From Dipteris shenzhenensis (lineage: Eukaryota > Polypodiophyta > Polypodiopsida > Gleicheniales): DNA of 64,000 bases. Numbering within the stretch: position 1 is the stretch's first letter; each line of letters begins with the position of its first letter. The translations under genes were made by a program, and so were the position numbers. The notes beneath the pieces are model-generated. The model was not told the origin of the DNA, ran no database searches, and saw nothing but the letters and a program-made list of their open reading frames with translations. Shown piece by piece: positions 25,515 through 37,400 of the stretch. The stretch lies in assembly GCA_047967505.1 (NCBI GenBank), contig CM106541.1. The stretch is one strand, 5' to 3'.

Positions 25515-28500
25515 ATTCATGCATGCGTGCCTGTACATATATATATATATTATATTCCTCTCAACGTTTTATCTTTTAAAGCAAAAAGGGGAAAACAAGG
25601 GCATGCCTGTCCGTGTCTCCATAAACCACATGTGCTTTCCATTGTGAATTTGTGTTGACGAACTTGATTGCTCTCTCTAATGTATATCGACCGCTTTGCA
25701 CAATACTATCAGCAAGCTCGGCACAAGGCATTCGGCCACTGAATCCAGCTGCTGCATAGCCATACGTAACATTTGAAATAAGCTTCAAAGCCAATTGCCT
25801 TGCATTGAGCACCTGAGGAAAAAACAAATGTCAATATCCAGCTGTCAAAAGCGCAACATGTTTCTTTTTAGGAAGGCTTCATAGCTTCAACTAAATTAAC
25901 AATGAAGGTATGGTATTTTTAGTCCAAAAAGTTGAATGTTAAGAATGGCCCAGCAGGCATACTCGGTTAAAAATAGCAAATGAATGCAATTTGCATGACC
26001 TTGAAATGGTAGACTGATTTGTAGCCCCTGTTTTTAAAATACAAACATTATCCAGGAACAAGACAAAGCAATCTCATCATGAAAAAGAGAGGGGTTAAAA
26101 AAACCCGGACTCCATGATGCAGATGATGACGAGCCACTGCCTCTGGCAAGTTCTTTGTGCAGCTCTCTAGCAGAGTATATAACTCACACAGTATTTATAT
26201 TCCATCCGCACACCATTCACAAGTCAAAGACTTACTCTTTGTAACACTTTCTCGGTGGGCTTCAAATTCTTCATTGACTTCTTTACCATGATCCGGGTTG
26301 ATAATATCTCTTGTAGCAACCTTGGGAGAACACCTGGACAGACCTGAACCCATAAAAAAAGGTAAGCATTATAAAATCAGAAAGTGCACAAGGAGGAACA
26401 GCCTTCTAAAATGCTTTTGTTGACCAGAATAATCTTGAATACAGAGACTAGCTCTACACAATTGAATAGGCCTGCCAAAAGTAAACAAGAAGCAAGCAAG
26501 ATTATTCATCTGTCGTGAGTCAGAATGCATTTTTATCCTCACACTAAAACAACTTGTTTTTCAAATTTTGCAATCTGTTGAAACTCTCTGAGATCCATGC
26601 CCCATCATTTTTAAACTCAAACAACCATGCAAGCGCACATGCTAGCTTGTTTTCAAAATACCAGGATTATAATTTTGAAAGGTGAGAGGGAATTGACCTT
26701 AGAAGCAACAAACATGACACCATTAGGTGTAAATGTCACACAGTCCTTAAGATCCTTCAAAACCCCCGCTTGGAAATCCAATGAAGTGACACCCAGAACT
26801 TTTGGGTTATCAGGTACAACGTTTCCTAGGCAAGTTGAAAAACACAGATTGTAAGCAATCATCATAGATGGGTACAGAGACTGGAAGTCCAATACAACCA
26901 CTGGATCGGTATAGAATCTTGATTCTGGCTCCATTACAAGCGGCAGGCATTGCATTGCAGGTTGTGATGCCACCTGCACCGTGATGAAATAAAATTATCA
27001 AGTTAATGAGATTCTTCTGTTAAATCAAGGTATGGGTTAAGGCATCATGAAAATTTTAATGATGCCTGGATTGAAAAAAAAGATATAGGAAGCTTTCATT
27101 AAAGTGGGCTTTGTGTTCTATGGTGTGCTTTTTTTTCTGGGAGGTTGTTTTTTTGCAAAAGACAACAGGTTAGCGAGTGAGCACTCACTCCCACTCAGCT
27201 TTTAACTATCAGTATGGTTGGTTCATTGGGTCTCATAAGCATTACTACGATCTGCAGCTAATGACGCAGAGTGAAAGGTGTTTGGAGAGCTTCCTTGTCC
27301 ACCAAGAACTGTAGAAGAAAATATGAAGAACTTATCAAGACCAAGTCATTAGAGGGTACACACCTGTTGCCTACTTGGAGAAATCAAAAGAAAGTTTTGG
27401 GTATGTGCCAATCTGAGCATCATGGATTCAACTCTATATTGGGAGCCACGAGACAGAACTGAGAAAAAATCGATGCCAAATACGCGAGCAAGCTCCGAGG
27501 TACGATTCACCTAAAAATAAAAGGAAACAGGATGTAAGGCAAAGCTGATGAGCAAATGACAAAGAAACTACATGGAAGGAAGTTTAAAATAAGTTCAAAC
27601 TAGCTACTGTTACTGCAATCTTGCAATGCAAAGTTTTCTGAAGTTTTTCTTAAACGAAGCCCTCAACAAAAAATCCTGTTTTTACAATCTTTTTCTTCCA
27701 GTCCAAAAAGTCCTTTCTTGATCTAATTGCAAACCAAAACCCATTCCGAAACCCTACCAGGTCAAGTTGATTTATTATCTGCAAATTTAACCTTGCCCTA
27801 TCCATGAAGTGTTCTATGCAGCAATATCGCTTTCCTCCAGGTCCACTTGAGTACCAGCGAGTCAATGTGTGCCAAGGAATCAATGGAACTTTTCTCTTCA
27901 ACACAGCTTCAGCAACCGCTTCAAGGGTGTATATTCCAAGTTTAAGCTCATTTCTCATTATTCGCCAAAGATTCAAGACGATTCGACCACCAACAAATAT
28001 CCCACTTCCATGTGTTCGACCCCACTCGTCATCTATAATTGAAGCATCACCAATCCCCGCTTCTATATGTGTTTTTGCAAATAAATCACATTCTGTTTCA
28101 CTGCCTGCATTTCCCACTCTCTTTGAGGCTGTTTTGTTTACAGGGATTCTTGAAATTTCTTTCAGCAACCCTATACCAAGACTGGCTGCTCGCTCTGCTA
28201 AAAGCCCCAAAGAGAACCCTTGGATCTCCCAACCAACCATCATATCTGGATCGTATACACGAACAAGCCAGACAAACATTTGCAACAAGGAAGCCTCATC
28301 CTTCAGCGTGACGACTTCACAGCCTCTAAGCACATCAAGGTTTCTGCATGATATTTCACATCTTCAGGTCAATGCTCAGCTGACTCCCAAAACCAACTAA
28401 TATTAAGATATGCAATCTAGAAGCACTTCAAAAAATAAAAGAATGACCAACCTGCATGCTGAATTAGCAGTTGTATCATAAAGAAGTACTATGGTCTGAC

Positions 28501-31436
28501 TCGCAAAATTTTCTTGAGTGTTATCATCGTGCAGAACCACTACAATGCAATTTATTGCATCATATCGGGGATCTGGTCGTAAGTCGCCACGAGTGCTTGC
28601 GAAGACCTTCACAGAAGAGAAGCACCATTGTTTAGTATTGCAAGTTTATCCATAGACCTTAACTTACAACTAAAAGATAAATCCATACACTAAAATGCAT
28701 CCTTTAAATGCATAGAATGTCACAGCTTAGATGGCCAATGTCAAGCATTCATAAGATGCATAAAAAGGCCAGAGCCTAAATAGCCCATGTCCCAACACTC
28801 AAAACAACAGAAAAAATGGAACGCTGAAGGTCAGAAACATCCCTGGCTTCGCTTGAAGCCAGTCGTATGAAAATGAAAACCACTACCAAAAGAATAGCAT
28901 CAAAAAGAGTTATGATAACCTCAATACTCATCAATGAGATTCGCTGGCCACAACCAGAACCAGCTGGATCCCTAAAACCCGCTTGACTGGGAGGTGTGAC
29001 ATCATTTCCTGCAGAGGTGGGGCCAGAGATTTGTGATATGTCCCCATTGATTCTGAACGGAAGTTGTGGCATTCTGTCCAGGGGCCCTGTATCTTGAAAA
29101 CCAGAACTTGCATCCAATCCAGTCCTCTTTTTTTGATTCCCTACTCTTGCGACCAGAAACTTTTTTGGCTCACAGCTGGATGCTCCAGCACATCTCTCTT
29201 CAGCATATGTCTCTGTCCACTGAGCACTGAGGCCTCTCGAGTAAGAGGAATGTTCTTGTGGGTTATGCTGGTTTACAGTCTGACATCCATTTTTGTCTGC
29301 AACCTGCTTGTTTTCACATGCAATGGTGCTTGTAGCCTGCACAAAAAGAAGCATAAGCAAGTCGGTGGGCCAAAACCTCAGAAAACTCTTGTTCTGCAAA
29401 CTTTGATGTATTTCTTACCATTCCTGAACAAGCAGATTTCAACTGAAAAGCACGATGATGAGTCACTGCCGTTGGTATGGCATAGTCATCTACGTGGCAG
29501 GGAAGTGCTTGGTTTTCATCATACTTAGGAGATGAAGGCTTGAAAACTTGAGAGGACACCGGAGTGTCCTCGCATTGTGTCCAGCTTCCCTGAGTATCTA
29601 CTGCACTAGTTGAGCCATGACCACTTTGCTCGACTGCCTGATCCATTTGGGGATCAAGGTCCCTAGTGTGGTGCCTGAGCCAGTGGTCAATTTCATTTAA
29701 GGCAGGTGGTAACCTTGCAGGTGTTAGCAGGAACAAAACCGTGCCATCATTCTGAAAATGCAAAGGTATGCCCAGAGAGTAGTAATCTTCCAGCAATGGA
29801 CTCCAAACATCCTTATGGGCATAGGCTCTGGTTGAATTTCGTGTTTTTGTATCATCACCCAAAAAATATGGGGGAAGCTGTCCAGCTTGGTTGAACTTCA
29901 CTGAAATTTACAAACAAGCAGAGACTGAATAAAGTATAAGACATATCCAAATTAAATATAAATAAAACAAATTCGATAAGAAAGTCAATAGGCTACCGAA
30001 AATAACAGACTTGTGTTTGGAATGTAAGTAGCACTGATTGAGCGATCATCACTTTGCTCAGCATCATGTTTGCTTTGCTGGATAGTTTGGTTGCTTTGAG
30101 GATCAAGGTCCATAGTCTGGCCCCTGAGCCAGCAATTCAATTCACTTAAAGCAGGTGGCAACTTTGCAGGTTTTAGCAGACAAAAAACTGTGCCATCATT
30201 CTGAAGATTCAAAGGTATGCTCAGACTAGAGTCATCCTCCAGTTCACTTGATGGACAGAAACCTTCAGGTTCAGTATATTTGTCTCCTGTTGAAGGGGCA
30301 CTTGATGGACAACAGCCTTCAGCTTTCATGGTATCCTCTTGTGTTAAAGAAACACTCAATGGAGCTTCATTGTCTTGATCTTGTGAAGGTGAAGGAAAAG
30401 AAGTAAGAGCCTGAATGCCCGTATTTACAAGAGGCAAAGGTCCATACTTCAAATACCGTTGTGATGTAGTATTTTGTGGAGGACACTTGTGCTGTGCATG
30501 TATCTCTAGGCATCTTTCTTCTGCAAATTTCTTTTGCGATGGTTTATCTTCTTCCAGGATTCTTGATTTTTGAGCCTCAAATGGCGCAACAATCTTCATA
30601 GTAGGATGGCTATCTGTAGAGGATTTTGTCAATCCATTTAGCAATATCATATCCTCCATGTCTGCAGATTTACCATCTGGGGAAAATTCAAGAGCCGTTA
30701 CATGCGTTTGATGTCTTTGTTTCCGCTTCCTTCGCATCATGTCTCGTAAAGATTGCTCCTTTCTCTTTTTACAGTCAGATTCTATGCTTTTTATCCGTCC
30801 CTCATTTAAATACAATGCTGTCTCATGCTTAGAAGATTCCCACTTTTCAGGCCCCATGCCACAGCAAATCTGTTCCCCATTTGAAGGTAAACTTCCCTCG
30901 CCAATTAAAAAAAGCGGTCCCCCTTCTACACAAGGCTTTGCAGCATCATTCCAAGACTGGTGCTCCATACTGACATGGGATGTTGTGTGAGGCCCATATT
31001 TCCTCTCTCCTAGACTGCTTAGTGTACGTCCATCCAAAGGAAGATTCTCGTCGCATGAACCATCAAACTGTGGTATTGACATCACATCATCCCCCCTCCA
31101 TGCTCCTACAAAGTCTACCATTGCACCACTGCCTTGATTGCTTACATCATGGGTGCACCCTTCTGACTGTTGCATGTTATTAGAACATTCAATGATTTCT
31201 TGGCACTCATGTTGTGAGAAACTTTCGTATTCCAAAATCGCTTCCGCAAGAGCTTCATCCGCAGATTGGAAGATTTGACTCCATGATGTCTCGTCCACCA
31301 CTTTTTCATTGTCACACTCATAACCCACAACATCATCATCTTGCTGCGAACTGATCATCCATCTAAGAAGCTCCAATGCCTCTTGATCTGTATCCTAAAG
31401 AGAAGAAAATTTTGACATTGATACCATCTTTGAAAC

Positions 31437-31478
<42 letters not shown>

Positions 31479-34400
31479 TGTAAGCGACACAACACAATTG
31501 GGATCCAGAGAGCATGACACCATAGACTCGTCATCTGTTGACCACACATGAGGACCACACGTGACAGATACCTCCTTACTCTCTGACTTGGGGAGACAAA
31601 TGACGGGAGTGACTGTGGTGCTTGCCAAACGGCAAGCTACCTCTCAGAGACCATATAGGAGAAAGGGACCCAAGCAAGCTGCCCAAGTTGAGCATCAACA
31701 ACATCCTATCATGGACTTCCTCTCTCAACGACGCTAGCCTTCACCAAAGCACTATCGGCCGAGATCATCTCTTGTATCCTTGCCCGGCCAGCGGATTAAC
31801 TCCCCTAGATAGCATAGAAAGGTTCCCAAACCTTGGTGGACAACTAACCGACTAGTTCCCCTACAGGGATCCCCCTGTTAGAGTTTATCATCTCACGTGT
31901 ACAATTATTGAGTGAGGAGACTTCTATGTGGGTGTGCTTGCCCCTTTGAGGATAGATATCACCTTATGATTGTGCCTATTCATAGGCTGTTCTTTAGCAT
32001 GCATGCGTAAAGTGACTTTATTTTACTTTGTGACCACCCTCTGCTAGCCATGCCATGCCTTTAGTGGGCCAGCTCTAACCACAAGATCTAGCACTTACCT
32101 TTGCTAGCTCTTGTCATAACTCTAGGTTATTTCTAACCTTGAGTTAGGCCATGCTCTAACCTCATATCTAATCCTAGATCCCAGATTAGCAAGCCTAGGC
32201 TTTGGTAAGCCTATACCCTAGTTAGTCCAGCATTCCAAATAAGATTTATGCTGGCATAAATCAAGGTAGAAGAAATGAATCAATGATTTTTAACCTATAC
32301 TTCTTAGTCATTCCAAATAGGAGTATTTTTTTAGGTATCCCTTCAAAGGAGTTTTGGAATCAAGACATTTACCAAGCATGCTATATTGGAGAAGTATTAG
32401 CTCCAGAATCTTCCAACTTCATTCAGAAACTAATTCTGAATTCACTACTCAATTCTCATCGAGATTTGAATACACTACATTCAACATCTACTTGAATGAA
32501 TTGATTCTAATTTCTTACAGGAGACAATTTATAAAAGATAGCCTTCGACTACTAGGCAAGGGAAATACGGTCTTTGAATCGTAAATTAAGCTAGACTTTT
32601 GTAAAGAAGCTGTCCGAATACTCCTGCAGTGCTTCAGTTCACGCATGCCCTAGATTTGTCAGACGAATCCTATATACAGAATAGGATGCTGATCACTCTT
32701 TATCGGGGGATTGATAAGTCAGAGAGCTGAGCAAAATAAAGGATGGTTGAGCCTCTATTAAAAGCCATGGTAGGAGCGTATCTGAACGATCAAAAGCGGT
32801 AAATTTACAGCAGGCGACAACATAGCAAGTGGATAACAATCAAAGTGCTAGCCTCTAGGCGACAAGTCCGTAAGAAACTAGGCAATAACACAATGCTGAA
32901 ATCGTCAAACCTAACTGGTTCTAAAGACTTAAGATTCTAAATTAGGCAAAGACTTAGTTTGGCCATCAATGTTCGGAATAGACTCAAGGCCTAATCTTTT
33001 AGCTAAAATTTGAACACTTTTGGAAAGGCTGACTCAAATTAGCAAAATGATCTATCTATAGCCTCTTGTCCAACAATCAATTAGAACCCTTCATTTAGAA
33101 CTGTAGTTACATACCTTTAGTGCAGCTTTTTGGCTGTCCTTTACTTGCATAACAATTATGAATCGCCAATCATTGGTGCATGACAATAAATCCTCCATCA
33201 TGTTGAAAGAAGACAACATGCAAGCCACAAAATACACACAAGTACTTCATGCAATCGTCCAAATCCCATTGCATGTCCCAATTTTGGGTGAATTTTCCCA
33301 TGCAAGGCCAAGAGCAAGGGCCTAAGCACAGTTCACAACTGCATGCATGATTAAGAATGCATGCTTCAAGATTGGCGACACACAAATAAGTAGGGTATTT
33401 GAAACCATTTGCAAATTTCTCGCCTTCCATAAAAGAGGTGAAGTAGCTCCTACTCAAACTCTTGTCAATCCCACCTTTCTCTATGAGCGAATTGGCCATG
33501 TGGCACAATCTGAAAGGACCTTCTACGTGGTTCCATAACAAGGTGACGGTCATCTTCTCTGAGGCGTATGCAAGCATGAAAGGTTCGTGAGCCCTTAACC
33601 TCTCATGAGAGTCGACCTTCACGTGACTCTCATGCTATTGGATGGAAACGCTGGCACGAGTCTCTGCCTCTTCACGACAACATGCAGATCTTCCACGACT
33701 TATATATTTACAGCGACCTTGGAGCTGTCGTCTCTCAACGTGTGTGGATGAGCTTGGAGTGCTAGAAGCTCATAGTTTTCTCTTGTGATAGGAGATTGAT
33801 TGTACACAGATGCAACAAGCCTCGTAGGGATGAGCATATGTTAGGAAAAAGAGCTTTTGCTATCATGGGGAAAGGTAAGAGATCAGCAAGCATTAATCCT
33901 ATTTGATCCAGGGTCTACAGACAATTTCATATCCGAAGATTGAGATTAGGGATTAAAACTGGAGAGCTAGGCAAAGCTCTTGATGCTGATCAAATGTTCC
34001 AGGGAAATCCAGTGCAAGTTACTCCTTTGATTGGAAAGCTTCGTGTCCATGTTCAGAGTTATGTAGATTAGGAGGACTTCTTAATTTCTCCTCTCAAGCA
34101 GCATGATGTTGTACTTGGTACACCGTGGTTCCATCGAAAGGAAGTAAAGATAGAATACCTTGAGAGGGTGCTGAGTTTTATCCATAGGGGGAAAAACCAG
34201 CGTTTAGTTGCCAGGAATAAAGGGGAAACTATCCCCATTGTATCTGATGTTACATGTGGTAAAGCAATAAAGTCTACAATTTCCATGTACATGGTTTTTG
34301 TAAAAGAAAAAGAGAATGATATGCATGCTGAAATGAATGATGCAGACAAAGATAAATTTCAGTTTCTTGTAAACTTTAAAGATTGTTTTTCATATGCTTT

Positions 34401-37400
34401 GCCAGGGGAGTTACCCCCAGAGAGACTAGAGGATCATCAGATAGAGTTAATGCCTGGTAGTGAGCCACCAAATAGACCACCTTATAGAGTCAGTGCGACT
34501 CAGAGAGGAGATTATGGCTCAGCTGTGGGACTTGCTGTCCAAAGGGTTGATTCAACCCAGTTCATCCCCTTTTTGCTCACCAGTACTTTTAGTACAAAAG
34601 AAAGATGGTTCTTTTTGAATGTGCATTGATTATCGTGCATTAAATAAGATGACCATCAAAAATAGATTTTTCGATACCACACATGGATGATGTGCTTGAC
34701 CAGCTCAGAGAAGCAACAGTTTTCAACAGGATAGACTTGAAGAGTGGGTATCATCAAGTCAAAATACAACCACAAGATGTGCATAAGACAGCTTTTCGCA
34801 CTACATTTGGGTTGTATGAATACTTAGTGATGCCTTTGGGGTTGACAAATGCTCCAGCCACATTCAATGGAATGATGGATCGCATCTTCCGAAAGTATAG
34901 GCACTTCACGGGTACTTTCTTTGATGATATCCTAGTCTTTTCAAAAACAAAAGAAGAGCACAGGGAACATCTTGCTTTGGTGTTTCAAGAACTTTGAAAT
35001 CATTAGGTTTTTGCCAATAGCAAGAAAAGTGAATTCTTTTTTGAAGAGATCCATTATCTTGGGCACATAATATCCAAGAATGGAATACAAATGGATCCTG
35101 CAAAGATCCGAGTCATCCAAGAATGGCCTGAGCTAAAAACTGTACATGAGGTCCGTAGTTTTTTGGGACTTTGCTCCTACTACAGGAGATTCATCAGGCA
35201 TTGACCTTACTAAGAAAAATGCAGCCTTCACATGGGGAATGTCACAGAAGAAAGCATTCAATACACTCAAGGAAAAGTTGACTACAGAGTCTATTCTTGT
35301 AGTCCCGGATCTTTATCAACCTTTTGATGTTGATTGCGATGCTTGTAGAGAGTGTGTTGGGGCTACATTACATCAAAATGGACATGTAGTAGAATATGAA
35401 AGCCGAAGATTGCGTGATGCTGAGAGATATCTGGGAATGAATTGTTGGTTGTAGTTCATGCTGTGAATACATGGATGCATTATCTTTTGGGTGCAGATTT
35501 TACTATTAAAACAGATCACCAAAGTCTGAGATATTTTCTAACTCAGACAAAACTCTCCGAGAAGCATATGAAATGGGCAAATATGCTGTCAATGTATCAT
35601 TTTCAGATTGTCCATACTGCAAGAATTCGGAACAGAATGGCAGATGCCTTGTCCCAAAGACCCCAAATCAACAATGTGACTATTGCTTATCATCAGGACT
35701 TGGAAGGCATAAGGGAGCAATATGCTAATGATGCAGATTTTGGTGAGATTTTACAGCAAATGCAAGAGGGGCAGTCCACCAATCACTATTCCCTGAAAGA
35801 TGGGTATCTAATGAAAGATCACTGCCTATGTATCACCCAGGAGATGAGGAAAAAGATTTTGGAAGAATGCCATGCACCTCCCTATGCTAGCATTAGAGAG
35901 GTATTTCTTTTGGCCAAGGATGCGGAAAGATATACATCAGTTTGTTACTGAATGCCTTACGTGTCAGAAAGTGAAGTATGATAGACGGAAGGCACCTGGC
36001 CTACTTATGCCTCTTCCCGTGCCTCAGGCACCGTGGGAAAGTATTACAATGGACTTCATTTTTTATTTGCCAAGATCAAAGTCAGGGAATGATGGGATTT
36101 GGACTATCATTGATAGATTCAGCCAACAAGCTCATTTCATTCCGGTTCGCAAAACTATAAAGGCAGATCATATGGCTAAGCTTTTCATGGCACAGATCTT
36201 TAAGCACCATGGTATGCCTAAGTCCATTGTCAGTGATCGAGATCCCAGAATGACCGGTCTATTCTGGAGAGCTTTATTTGATAATATGGGGATGAATCTG
36301 AATTTTTCTTCTTCTTTCCATCCTCAGACAGATGGTCAAAGTGAAGTAGCAAATTCTACAGCATTGGATATGCTGAAATGCTACATGGGTGACCAAGGTT
36401 CAGACTGGGAAAAGTACCTACCATTGGTAGAGTTCGCTTACAATAATACATTACACAGCTCTACAGGGAAAGCTCCCTTTGAGATCATCTATGGGAAGGT
36501 GATTCTGCCACCTATCTTGAGGACCAAGGACGAAATATTTGCAGCTGATCACTTTGTGAGAGACCTACAGACAGCTTATATCCAAGTCCGGACAGCGATT
36601 GAAAGGTCTCAAGAGAAGCATAAAAGAGCTGCAGATAAGCATAGGAGACAGTTAGATCTCAAAGAACAGGATTGGGTACCTTTAAAGTTCGAGAAAGCTA
36701 GGCTCCGCAAGTTTAAAGGCAAACAGAAAGTGTATGCAAAGTTCTCTCCCAGGTACTATGGCCCTTTCAGGGTTACAGAAAGAATAAATGAGGTTGCATA
36801 CAAGTTAGCATTGCCAGAGCATTGGAGGATTCACAATGCATTCCATGTGAGTCTTCTAAAGAAATTTCAAGGGCCAGAGTCTACAGAGGCAATATCAGAG
36901 GATCCACCAGAAGTGGATGAGCTAGAGAAGGTCCTTCAGCCAAAGCAGATTGTGTACCATACTATACGCAAAGGCCCTCAGGGCAAGGAATTTTACAGGT
37001 ACCTTGTAAAATTCAAGAATTATACGGCATTAGATGCCAAGTGGATGGATGAAGACATGTTGTCCGATCATCCACAGCTTTTGGATGTTTACAAGGAAGC
37101 TTTTTAGTTAAGGTCAACTGAATAGAAGCCAAGGGGATGTCACCACAATGTAAATATCCTAAGTCAAAGTACAGTTGACCATTTTATTTAATCATAATTA
37201 AAGAATTTTCCATCTAGGTTAATTATGGTCAAAAGAGTTCTTCTATTGGTCAAAGAATTGACAACAGTCAAAGATACTTGACTTCGGTCAAGTAAGCCTG
37301 ATTTCGGTCAGGAAGACTTGGTTTATATCAAGAAGGTTAGCTGCAGTTAACCAAGATGTGCCAACTTCGGTTGGAGAGACTCGACTATAATTAAGGCGCC

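Noticed and set aside
28776-28919. Hydrophobic tail '[13 protein letters not shown]' as a REV3 membrane segment
   Set aside because: It is intron: the exon ends at 28920 after 'SLMSIE', and splicing to 28606 restores the conserved '[10 protein letters not shown]'.
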